Of a DNA stretch of 64,000 nt, positions 9,089-19,066 are shown one piece after another. Numbering within the stretch: position 1 is the first letter of the stretch; every line of letters starts with the position of its first letter. Below the pieces are notes generated by a model. That model searched no databases, was not told where the DNA came from, and saw only the letters and a list, made by a program, of their open reading frames with translations. The translations under genes were made by a program, and so were the position numbers. The DNA comes from Galerina marginata (taxonomy: Eukaryota; Basidiomycota; Agaricomycetes; Agaricales; Galerinaceae): the NCBI GenBank assembly GCA_023014335.1, contig JAECYW010000015.1:682001-746000 (forward strand), written 5' to 3'.

Positions 9089-10744
9089 TTATTGAGCCGA
9101 ATTTTGCATAATAATGCTTCTTTGGGTCGTCCTTGTCTTCTGGTAGATATAATACCCTATGGCAATGTAAGACATATCTACCGCAAGTACTACGGCTCCC
9201 TGCCCTTCATAATCTATTGGCTTTAATGAATAAGAGTTATGAACACCCTCTTTTGGCATAGCCATACTCTTTTCTTGATCAGGGCCCCATTTAAACGGAG
9301 TATCTTTGCGTGTTAATTTCTGTAGGTGATGGGCTCTTAGTGCATAGTTGGAAATATAACACCGGAGAACTCCTGCCGTTCCTAGAAACGCCTGTACGTC
9401 CAATAAATCTTTGCACAGTCCCCAATCCTCAATTATCTTAACACAATCAGTAGTAGGTTTCCGCCCGTTAGGGGTACACTGATGCCCTACCACGGTGATC
9501 TCTTCTGCACATAGGAGTGACTTAGTGCCAGAGAAAGTTCCCCCACAATATTTCATCCATTGAATTATTCTGTTGATGTTCTGCATGTGTTCCCAGATAA
9601 AATGCCTGATCCTGTCATTTTCTGGTATAGTTTCACATGTACCGTCTGCTTTTTCATATCTAGTAGCTGGGCCCCGTACTGGCACATCATCTATATAAGG
9701 CATTGTATATTCCGGTATTTCTGCTTGTAAAATGAAATTTACATCGTCATGAAATATAGGTATGGAGTTCGTCCAACCCATGGGTAAAGTCACTAGTCTC
9801 ATGGCACCGTACGGTGTCTGGAATGTAGTGAGATCCCTACTGGCCTCGTCCAAAATTCTTTCATCATATCCAACGTATAAATCAAACATTCCACCGCATG
9901 CCCGTCCAGCGAAATGGGTAGCTAAATCTTCAGTTGCTTGGGGAACCCCCGAATGAGCAATAGTTACTGCATTCAATGGTTCTAGACTGTGTACTAGCCT
10001 GAGACTCTTACCGTCCTTCTTGAGTACTGTAAACCATTTAGATCGGTACGACGAGTTCGATACTTGATAGATGCCCGAGTCCCTCTTGGACTTGATAATC
10101 CTACAAACCTCATCATACAGTCCCAGCGGGATAGGAATATTTTTATATACCCAAGGTGTGTGTTCGACGGTGGGTATCACTACAGGAGAAAAGAAATCTT
10201 CCCAAAATGTGCCCCGTTCAACGGATTTTGTACCAACTGGACGGTACACTGAAGCCAGACAGAAAGTGTTTGATAAAGTACATGAAGGCGATTTTCTTTT
10301 ACCAGAAGAAAGAAAATTAGTACACAATATTATGATGAACCAGAATGAGGCTTTTGCATGGGAAGACTCAGGGTTCGGATTTAATTCCAGCATGTTTTCT
10401 AAGGGATCGCCCTTAATTTCCCTAATTATCCTAAATTTCTCTGGTAGTTCCGCGTACACTGGACATACTTTCTGTGCTACTGGCTTATACTTCTTTCCTA
10501 AGAATACCGATGCAGACGGTTCACTAGGAAGTGAGGCTGCTGTCTGTTGGAAGTATGCTTGGGCTTTATTTCTATCTGATTCTTCAATGCCATCTTCTTG
10601 TAGGGCTTGGGATAAATATGCATCCTGTACTCCCGTATCTGTAAATTTCTGTTCTTTCAGTTGTGCATAACTAATCAAATTAATTGTCTGTGTTTCTTCA
10701 TTAAGCTCAAACACCACAGCTACCTCTCCTTGATCTGGGATCAA
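9089..10744 (-). pseudogene. Ty3/gypsy reverse transcriptase and start of RNase H
   Basis: The 551-codon frame holds the RT of the element. FDLYVGYDER carries the first catalytic Asp, PMGWTNSIPIFHDD is the family's conserved block, and PYIDDVP is the YxDD active site. The thumb follows (GLCKDLLDVQAFLG), then the first RNase H Asp in VLAVDMS. Residues roughly 130-175 are unlike any RT because a segment is inverted (see 10222-10369). The 3' end shifts frame near 9140. It lies between protease and integrase in normal gypsy order. The product would copy element RNA into DNA, but this copy cannot make an intact Pol. Confidence 0.88.
10222..10369. other. About 148-bp inverted segment inside the RT frame
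   Basis: Within the minus-strand Pol, this stretch encodes the expected pre-RT linker on the plus strand instead (including LLPEERKLVHNIMMNQ and AFAWED). The flanking minus-strand residues (LELNPNP on one side, VERGTFWEDFF on the other) are exactly those that normally border the linker. The inversion is in place and does not disturb the frame at either edge. Confidence 0.8.
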
Positions 10745-10758
10745 TTCCTCAAGGCCGT

Positions 10759-11223
10759 CTAAAAAGATTGAGCTTTTTGTTGCTGGAGAACATCAGGACT
10801 TTCACTCCGACAGTACGTTGGAAGTACTGCTCTCTGTTCACTATTTGGATCCGAGATCACAATCCTTTGGTCGCCATCATCGGTATTTTGTACCATACTA
10901 CTAGTCAACATGTCAAACAGTCGTCCCAATAATACTCGGTACGGTGGGTTCTTAATGATGTGTACTTGTAAGTACACTGTCACTCCGCCGAATGAAAATG
11001 GTACATTCTCTGCCAATCCCAGCGTCTTTTCAACCGAGCTGTTTGCCGTTTGCATGTTAATAGTGACGTTTGGGTTCCAAGTTAAACTGATCTCAATAGC
11101 TATGGCCTCAGACATAGAAACAATCTGTGAGCCACTATCTACAATCAATTCTTCTTGTCCTATATGATTTATTTTAGGATATAAGGAGTGCAGGGCATAA
11201 GTATCCCTTGCAACATCAGCCAT
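10759..11223 (-). CDS. Ty3/gypsy aspartic protease region
   Basis: It contains LIVDSGSQIVSM (the DSG active site) and, later, VLLGRLFD (the hydrophobic-G partner motif), the arrangement of retropepsin-like proteases. The apparent start (MAD) lies in the terminus of the inserted element E1; the gypsy reading really begins after it at 11216. In the unsplit element this domain would follow the Gag-linker region at 16651. A frame change separates it from the RT frame starting at 10744. The palindrome arm starts inside this gene at 10868. Confidence 0.8.
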   Translation of the reverse strand: MADVARDTYALHSLYPKINHIGQEELIVDSGSQIVSMSEAIAIEISLTWNPNVTINMQTANSSVEKTLGLAENVPFSFGGVTVYLQVHIIKNPPYRVLLGRLFDMLTSSMVQNTDDGDQRIVISDPNSEQRAVLPTYCRSESPDVLQQQKAQSF

Positions 11224-11984
11224 GGTTGCTACATTTCTATATCAACTCGTGGCAGTTGCCTGATCCACCGATATGGAATTTCCGGGAGTTTGCCTGGCTA
11301 CCATTTTAGGTAACCCCTCAGAAAAAAGCCTGTAGGGTGCCGGAAATGCCGGGGGTAGGTTGGGGATGTCTCTCGGAAGGCAGGTAGGGTGTTTTAGATG
11401 CCGAAAATTCCAGGGAATGGGGCGGGATATGGGTAGAAAAGCGCGGGGGGCAGGGATGTACAAACAAGAAACAAACAATGCACCATTTTGATCCTTGGGC
11501 GGTATTTTTGCTCCTGCACGGGATATGGGTCAATTTGCAGCGCCAAAATTTGTGCAGTAGGTTGGAATATATTATCTATACCCTATTCACCCTTTAGCGC
11601 ATGTCAAACGAGTTGGGAATGGGTGGATTAGAGAATGAGCATCTGGATGACGCTCTATTTTTAGTTCACAAATATTCCGAAAGCGGAAATTAACCCCGGG
11701 ATGATTTGATGCACGTGCTTTTGCTCCCCCGTTTCTCTGCTTTTGCTGTCCTCTTTAAATAAAAGACATGACTGTATTCTCCTCAAAAATGCGAACAAAA
11801 TGATACCAATTTTATCCCTTGAACCTGCCTGGAATCTAGGAAATGACTTCTTTGAAATGTCCAGGTGACATTTACACCTCACATTCTGGTTTCTTTTGCT
11901 GTTCGTGCCTCTGGCTTTAATTAAGTAGCAAAATGTATTTTTACTATGCTACAAGACATTGGTAGTCTACTGAGGGCCTAATAA

Positions 11985-13260
11985 ACAAAAGAGCAGATAG
12001 AGGAAAAGGAGGGATGAGGGATGATGCGTGGTGTACGAACACCGTCCTGTGGTACCCCAACCACCGAGCGGGCTCACGCAGCCCACTATCCAAAGGCAGT
12101 TGGCACCTACACCGGACCCGAAGATGAGTCGGCGTCACAGCAGACGACCATTTGGAAAGGGTAGGTGGGTCTGGGCGAGCGCATGGTGGCGCGGTACGTC
12201 GACGGCGCTGGGTACAGTCCGAAATGAACACGAACACTGCGGTAATGACAGTGTTTGCATTCTCTCGCTCCCTAACACCAGACACCAATGAAGGTGAACG
12301 TGCACTGGAAGGTGGAGGTGCGAGAAGGAAGTCCCCGGTTCGGCTGCCCACTGGTGCCATTGAAGTCGTCGTCTCCCGTGCATCGAGCCCCACAAGTGAC
12401 GTGGAGCACGAGCAGGGAGACGTCAGGAGCTGCAGGCACGGAGATGGGAGGTGTCGCATCGGCATTCTTGGCACAGCGGGGACCGGTGGTTGGATTGTTG
12501 ATGCGGACGCTGGAGGATGTTGAGGTGGACTGACATAGACGATGGTGCTGGGCAACGGTCAATGGGGTGGCAATGACACGGACATCGTCGCAAACAGACG
12601 ACATTTCCGTCTGGCTCCGTAGTTCATGTTGTGTCGCCGTTGTTGAAACGATGAGCCTCGGTGATCATGTTGTTGAGGCAGAGGAGCCGGCGGGGGTCGG
12701 GCTGGAACGTACTCGATAGCGAGACGACGTGCTATGCCGAGTATCGTCCGCGTCTGCTCTGCGCAGTTGGAAGGGGTGGGGAGATGAGTGGACGGGTTGA
12801 CAAAGGACACAAATCGAGTTGTATGACTCGATTTGGCACGCACTAGCCGGGTCTCCCCCTTCCAGGGCCTCCCCTTGCACATCCTAGCCCTTCAATTCCC
12901 GCTGGGATCCCTCCTGAGTTGGCCCACATCCTGGAGGAAGGGAGGGGCCCGCGACGTTAAACCGATGTCGTCAAGGTGTAGACAGTCCCTAAATACAGTT
13001 TGATTTGTTAGAAATACGGTCTTGATATGGATAAATACTAACTTACCTGGTTTAAAGCATCATTTGGGGTTGGGACGGACGAGGGAGAGGGAGGAAGAGG
13101 CGGTCGTGGTGGTTGAGGACGAGATCAACGATGTTTGAACATTGTTGATGTGTTACCCAGATGTTTCCGCGACCGACCCGATTGGCTCGGAAACCCGGAC
13201 CAACCAGTCTCCGATCCGCTCTCGAGGTTTGCAACCCCTCCGAGGACATCCCCAGCAGAT
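11985..13260 (-). other. E1 cargo, half A (GC-rich, intron-containing, unknown)
   Basis: On the minus strand an ATGTTCAAA exon is followed by an intron-like segment at 12989-13046 (GTAAGT ... TTCTAAC ... TTTAG, 58 nt). A GC-rich exon follows with GGGGAGGCCCTGGAAGGGGG and several long open frames on both strands. The same module recurs in half B and in E2. The first exon here is broken early by a stop. I cannot name a product. Confidence 0.45.
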
Positions 13261-13790
13261 TTAAGTGCTTTATTATCGACGGGATGTGTTACCAGGTATT
13301 TATGATCTACTATTCCCAGCTTATAGGTCTTATTAAGGTAAATACAATTTATTACATTCAAAAAACATGCCGTTGGCACTGAATACACTCATTGCTGAGC
13401 TACTCCTTCATGGAATAGACCAACTGCAAGGGTAAGGGGGGTATTAGTAAACTAGTTTAATTGTTATAGATGTGTTTATAAATTTAATACATGAGTTTGG
13501 GGGAATATATAGGCTGATACCTTGAGATGTTCTCAAGGTGTGGATCAATCAAGTAGCTGTACGGTGAATATCGATGGTAATAAAAAAATGTTCTTCGAAT
13601 TTCGTCCAAAGTATCTACTTCAAAGCATGTACATTAGATGCTCTTCAAAATGTATTTTTTATTGCAATACTTGACTCAATCCGCGTGGTATGGCCTGTAA
13701 GATATAAGGTACCTGTACCGAAATCACCTCTCAAATACAATTACCCTTATTATGAGGCTTATATATTTTTATTTACTGATACGTAGTCAG

Positions 13791-14468
13791 TAGTGTTTGG
13801 AAGTCCAGTTACAAGACTGCGAAAAGACCGAGACCGGACCAGGACTGGACTGATAAAGACCGGAAACTTGCAAGACTGATCAAGACCGTAACCGCAGTCC
13901 GGTCTTTGGTCTTTGTCAATCTCAAAATTATAAAGACCTACGAAAAACCGGTTTAAACCGGTCTCAACCGGTCCTTTCGCGTATAAATTTACACAAAAAT
14001 ACGCCTATTAAATACCTTTCGAACAATGTTAATTTCATATTTTTAAGGCAAGAACTCAGAAAGTTACAGCCAGTTTCGTTAATTTTATCGAATTTAGGTA
14101 TAACTCAGCTAATCCTTGACAAAATTTGATGCACTTACACTTATTTTCATGTCAGTACCAAGGTAAATTCATTTATTACTGTATTCAGTTCGATTTACAG
14201 GTCTTTCTATGTAAATTAACCTCACATATCAATGAATATATATGATTGTACATGTCTATCTACCAGTTTGAGAATATATTACCAGGAACTAAAAAGACCG
14301 GTTCAGACCGGTTGAAAGACCACCCAAGACCGTCCAAGACTGCTCTAAACCGGTCCTGGTCAGTCCTGGGCGGTCCTTTGCAGTTAATGAACCACAAAAG
14401 ACCGGTCTCGGTCTCGGTCTTTGGATTTCAGACCCAAAGACCGGACTGGACCGGACTTCCAATCACTA
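13791..14468. mobile_element. hAT-type MITE (678 bp) in E1, copy L
   Basis: The termini are TAGTGTTTGGAAGTCC and, inverted, TAGTGATTGGAAGTCC, which match the TAGNG start of hAT elements. A perfect 8-bp target duplication GTAGTCAG flanks it (13783-13790, 14469-14476). Both subterminal regions are packed with AAGACCG / ACCGGTC motifs. It is non-coding. Confidence 0.9.
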
Positions 14469-14588
14469 GTAGTCAGTAGTACTGTTTAGAATGCTCATTC
14501 AAATAACCTCCTCAATTAATTTTATCTATCAACCTTTTCCAACGTCGTCAGCCTCGATGCGCGCAGTCTCCGGATTGCCCGGTCCGCC

Positions 14589-15740
14589 ATGTTCAACAAC
14601 GACATCAACCAACTCCAACCGTGCGACCTCTGTTATCAATCAACACCACCACCTCTCTCACCTCTCCCTTGCCCCCTCATGCCCCGAATTTTTATCAGGT
14701 ACGTTTCCTTTTGCATAGTATTGTTATCTGACTAATTACTAATAACTTATTTATCTGAGTAGGTTCCTCCACCAATTATGAACCCGCCTACCGACGCCGT
14801 GTTCTGACGCCTTGCGCCCCTCCCCTTGCTGAGGAATGTAGGCCAGCTCAGGAAGGATCCCAGAGGAGTGAGAGGGCTAAAGTGCATCAGGGGAGGCCCT
14901 GGAAGTAGGGGACCCGCCCAGTACATGGTGAATTTGCACAGGGAGCAGAGTACGACGGCCGTGTTGTGCTCTCCTCATCGTAGCCTAGGTTAACGCTCCC
15001 CCAGCACTGCATACGCCATCTCCCAGTGCACACATACGCCCCCGCTTCGACTGCTTGGCCTGCAAACGACGCACCGCAGCCTTGCAAACCGCCTCAAGGA
15101 AACCAACACGAACGCCGTTTGCGTGACGACATTCGCGTTTGGCGACACCCCTCACCTCTGCGAGCCGAGTCGAGGTAACGAACGCAAACTCAATCTTCAT
15201 GAAAGTGTTTGGTTCTTGCATCCTGCCCACGCTTCCTATCTGGTGCATCACAGCTCCCCATTCACCGTTCATGTCACACGGGGGCGACGAGATGTGGGAG
15301 GGAGGCCATTGGCCAAAGTTAGTGCTGTGGTCTTCACTGGCCCCTTTTACACCGCATTTGGGATGCCCTCCGTTGACGTCAAGTGCACATTCCAATCTGC
15401 ACGTCGCTCGTATTCGCCCGCGTCGCCTCCGTTGCCTCACACGTCAACTCAACCGGATTGCCCACCACCAGCTAACCAGCAACATCTGTTGCCAGCACAA
15501 ACACGCTGTCAGTACTGCACCTGGCGTGCCCTCCTTTGACGTTGAGTACACCCTCCAAACTCCACGTTGCTCTCGCGTTAACTCAACCGAATCGCGCTGC
15601 CACCAGCTCACCACCAACACCCAGCACAAACACGTGTCCCTTGTTACCGGCAACGACAACGAGCTGGCTGCGACACACACAACATCACCTTCGTATCATC
15701 TCACCAGATAGGACGAGTCGGTTGGAGGCTGCTAGGCAGT
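14589..15740 (+). other. E1 cargo, half B (GC-rich, intron-containing, unknown)
   Basis: An exon starting ATGTTCAACAACGACATC (14589-14698) is followed by an intron-like segment 14699-14762 (GTACGT ... TAATAAC ... GAGTAG). A GC-rich region follows that is homologous to half A: it shares GGATCCCAG and GGGGAGGCCCTGGAAG in the same order. A spliced frame closes soon after the intron, so this is probably a decayed captured gene. Larger open frames on either strand (such as 15139-15711) have no recognisable features. Confidence 0.4.
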
Positions 15741-16650
15741 AGATAGGCTGCACGATCGCGCTGGATGATTGAGTACCGCAAAGGAGTGCCACAAAGTTAT
15801 GAGGACAGTGCGAGACCTTGTCATCGCACAATGGTCCTCATGCTCATTTCTTCTTTGTTCATCTCTTGTTCATTGGGTCCACCGTAGAGTACTGATGTCT
15901 TGTAGAATAAATATAAAGATTATCTTTCCACTATTTGATTAAGGTTGAAGGCATCAACGGCAAACCAAACGAGGATGCAAGGATTTCGACGGTGAAATCA
16001 GCCGAATGTTAGAGAAGTCATTTCTCGGCTTCCAGCTGGCTTTAAGGAATGAATTGGGTATCAATGGATTCGCATTTTTGAGGAGAATAGAACTATGTAT
16101 TTTATTTTAAGGGGAAAGCAAAAGGAGGGAAACGGGGGAGCAAAAACAAGCCCATCAAACTATTCCGGAGCTAATTCCCACTTTCGGAATATTCGTGAAC
16201 TAAAAATAGAGCGTCATCCAGATGCTCATTCTCTAATCCACCCATTCCCAACTCTTTTGACACGCGCTAAAGGGTGAATAGGGTATAGATAATATATTCC
16301 AACCTACTGCACAAATTTTGGCGCTGCGAATTGACCCATATCCCGTGCAGGAGCAAAAATACCGCCCAAGGATCAAAATGGTGCATTGTTTGTTTCTTGT
16401 TTGTACATCCCTGCCCCCCGCGCTTTTCTACCCATATCCTGCCCCATTCCCTGGAATTCTCGGCATCTAAAACACCCTATCCGCCTTCCGAGAGACATCC
16501 CCAACCTACCCCCGGCATTTCCGGCACCCTACAGGCTTTTTTCTGAGGGGCTACCTAAAATGGTAGCCAGGCAAACTCCCGGATATTCCATATCAGTGGA
16601 TCAGGCAACTGCCAGTAGGTCATATATAAATGTAGTCACCACAGGTGGCG

Positions 16651-17405
16651 ACATACACCTCCTTTGGAACTGCACTGTCATGCATTTGGGCAAACTGAAA
16701 GTACGGGTCCGATGCAACTTGTAAATCGGGCTGAAGGTTCTGATCGTTGAGAATCCCGGCTAGCATGAAGTTAGATAAGGGTAGCTGATCGACCATTAAA
16801 CCTGTCTCTATTTCTCTTGTCCTAGCATTGGCCTCTAATATTTCCTCCATGAAGACTTGTTTTCTGGCTTTAGTGACATTCTTCTTAAATGCTTCCTGGA
16901 TGCCGGGTGCATTGCCCAACAAGTTCTTTAATGGTATGGCTACCGAAAGGTCCATGATTTCATCTAGGACTTTACTAGACTCTGCGTTTTCCTCAACGGG
17001 TGCCTTAGTTTTATATGCTGGACCGTCCTTAGGTGCCTCATTTGTGGCCGGTCGCGGCTCACTAGTACAGGTCACAGTTTTCAACGGTGGGACATCTACA
17101 TAAGGCAACTCCCTCGGCTTTACTACTGCTTTTGGTAAGGTCTTAGCCTTAACCGTACGCTCTTTTTCTTTACTCTTCTGCAATGAAACTGGCGGCCCTC
17201 TTGGTACCGGTTCTTCTTCAACTTCTTCTTCCTGCTCTTCTTCAGTCTCTTCGTGATCTCCTTCATCAGCTGATTCTTGGGGTATTTCTGTTTTCTTGAT
17301 AAACCTGACACTTTTTTTTTTTTTACGGTTCTCCAGGGGCTTCGCTTTAGTCAACTTATCCACCGGTTTAGTAGAGGAAGTTGCTGCCCCTTTCCTCAAA
17401 CTCAT
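16651..17405 (-). CDS. Ty3/gypsy Gag-protease linker region (DUF4100-like), copy L
   Basis: The protein begins Lys-rich, has an acidic coiled stretch (EETEEEQEEEVEEE) near residues 52-70, and then a conserved block (PYVDVPPLK ... APVEE ... DLSVAIPLKNLLGNAPGIQE) that I associate with the DUF4100 region of basidiomycete gypsy polyproteins. The start codon overlaps the stop of the preceding frame (ATGA), so reinitiation or a frameshift could link them. The apparent C-terminus up to 16620 reads into the end of E1. Confidence 0.75.
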
Positions 17406-17671
17406 TGAAAATTTGACTGGTCGGCAGTGTATCCCCCTTCTGACCTGGAGAAATCATTCTGACTCAATACTCTATCCAGAGTCTCCCATCCGTAATTTTG
17501 TGCCATGGTCGCTAACTGTCTAGCTACCTCTGTATCGTTTATAAGCTGATCATAAGTCTGGGTGAAGTAGACGTTGTGCTCGTAATCGGCATCTTGGAAA
17601 AATCCGGCTTGTGACTGGCCAATTTTGGCTAGAGGTTGCCTCTTATTCTTCGCTTCGATGACTTCTCTCAT
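17402..17671 (-). pseudogene. Ty3/gypsy Gag C-terminal segment, copy L
   Basis: An 89-codon frame lies in the same frame as the two Gag segments upstream and is separated from them by in-frame TAG and TGA codons. It contains AKNKRQPLAKIGQSQ and NVYFTQTYDQLINDTEVARQ. In copy B the same codons are split by the 1854-bp hAT-like insertion. Confidence 0.7.
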
Positions 17672-17743
17672 AGTCTTATTACCATCTCACGGTACGAAAT
17701 CTCCTGTTGGTAGCCTTATCTGATTCTGCTCATTACGCATTAT

Positions 17744-18154
17744 CTAGCCTTGCCCGAGATGCTTATTTGCATGTGGACAGTCAAGGATTTGGTGACCTGT
17801 CTCTCTGCAATAGAAACAGATGTTCCCGGCCGCATCCCGTCCTACATAAACATTCCTGTTATAGCCCGTCGGATTGTACGGTGCACTCGCCATCGGCAAA
17901 GGTGCTGGTGCGTTCTTTAGAGTATTAACAGCGGTCAATAGCTGTTCTAATGTTTTAGAAATGGTCTGACTCTGTTGACTCTGAAGCCATACGGTATCTT
18001 GTAACAATGCCATGTCTTCTTCTAATTTTGGATTCTGGCTATTGTGTCCTTTGTCCCGTACTAAGGTTCTGGAGAAAGTAGACCCTTCTTCCACATTATA
18101 TCTGCTGGTTGACCCATGCAAACGTTCAGCTATTACTATCGCGGTCTTGATCAC
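17744..18154 (-). pseudogene. Ty3/gypsy Gag zinc-knuckle segment, copy L
   Basis: It ends with a CCHC nucleic-acid-binding knuckle (CFYCRETGHQILDC, spacing CX2CX4HX4C), preceded by a Gln-rich helical stretch. It continues the frame of the 298-codon segment directly upstream after one TGA codon. A TAG ends it where the sequence otherwise stays Gag-like. The stop codons are shared by all three copies, so the element was already inactive before the duplication. Confidence 0.8.
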
Positions 18155-18169
18155 TTCATTTAAGGTGAA

Positions 18170-19066
18170 TCAATCCTCGTTTCTGTAGTTAACCGTCGCT
18201 GCTGCTGGGGCTGCCACTACTTTATCATGAATGAGATCCAGTCTATTTTCTATTCTGTTGACGAAGTCTGGGTGTAAGCACAAATATAACTTAATTACTA
18301 ACTCCCTATTCGAGAGTAGCTTAGATTCTGCTTGCAACTTTGCCACTTCTGCACAGAATGATCGCTTGAGACTGAGTAGCTCATCTAGATTATTCTCTCT
18401 TATCCTGTTTCTGCTCCCTTTAGCCTTTAAGATCTTTTCCAATCTTTCTAACGATCCCGTCTCCAAAGCTGCTGCTTCTGGATAACTCCTAACAATTTCC
18501 TTTTTATAGTCTGCCCATTTCCCAAGCTCATAGGACGGGAACGCTCTCCATTCTGACTCTGTTACAGCCGACGCATACTTTCCAAGAGTTTCAACTTTTG
18601 TCTTCTCACTAGTGATATTGTGAGTAGCAAACAAGTCCTCCACTCTATTTATGAATCGTGATAATTTGGACGGTTGCTCATCATCAAACTTCGTTGCGTC
18701 CCTCAATCCGGGAATTGGCATAGGCATGATTGTCTGAGGTTGTACAGGTAAATTGGTAGAAATATTGGTATTGTTCGGTACATCTGGGGTAACTGGATTG
18801 GTAGTAGCCACGGTTGTTGCTAAGACTGGTACGGTACTAAATGATGCCCTTGGTGATTCCTCAGGTCCTTCGCTAATCTGTTGTCTCTGACTTTCAACAC
18901 TGGCCGATATGCGTGCCCTGTAATGTGCTTCTGTGGGGTTATTGTTGCTAATAAATTTGGCCTTAGGCTTCAATCTACTAATGCTCAGAAGTTTATCTTG
19001 GTAAGGAAGGGTTGCTCCACTGGAATTATTCGTCTCCCTAGATGTTGACAGTTGATTAAACTCCAC
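18170..19066 (-). CDS. Ty3/gypsy Gag capsid segment, copy L
   Basis: This is a 298-codon frame with a Ser/Thr/Pro-rich N-terminus and a capsid-like helical region: LSRFINRVEDLFATHNITSE, then EWRAFPSYELGKWADYKKEI, then LERLEKILKAKGSR. It matches the arrangement of basidiomycete gypsy Gag. It ends at a TGA but the same frame continues as Gag. It is the first gene of the element, with protease, RT and integrase downstream on the same strand. Confidence 0.8.
   Translation of the reverse strand: MEFNQLSTSRETNNSSGATLPYQDKLLSISRLKPKAKFISNNNPTEAHYRARISASVESQRQQISEGPEESPRASFSTVPVLATTVATTNPVTPDVPNNTNISTNLPVQPQTIMPMPIPGLRDATKFDDEQPSKLSRFINRVEDLFATHNITSEKTKVETLGKYASAVTESEWRAFPSYELGKWADYKKEIVRSYPEAAALETGSLERLEKILKAKGSRNRIRENNLDELLSLKRSFCAEVAKLQAESKLLSNRELVIKLYLCLHPDFVNRIENRLDLIHDKVVAAPAAATVNYRNED

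Larger units (their letters stand above)
11217..16650. mobile_element. E1: 5.4-kb TIR element inserted in the gypsy gag-pol (copy L)
   Basis: The flanks share a 4-bp target duplication ATGT (11213-11216 and 16651-16654). Taking out the element and one ATGT brings the Gag-linker and protease frames back into register. The ends are long inverted repeats of about 650-690 bp (11217 to about 11905, and about 15965 to 16650). The terminus reads CAGCCATGGTTGCTACATTT on the left and is diverged on the right. Inside are two GC-rich cargo blocks in opposite orientation and a hAT-type MITE near the centre. No transposase is recognisable, so it is presumably non-autonomous. The superfamily is not identified. 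Confidence 0.82.

Noticed and set aside
10071..10670. 199-codon plus-strand frame across the RT gene
   Set aside because: Only the 10222-10369 part is gypsy-like, because of the inversion; the rest is antisense to RT.
15139..15711. 190-codon open frame in E1 cargo (also 39765-40337 and 59540-60112 on the minus strand)
   Set aside because: GC-rich DNA is open in several frames on both strands here, and no domain or codon pattern favours this frame, so it is not called as a gene.
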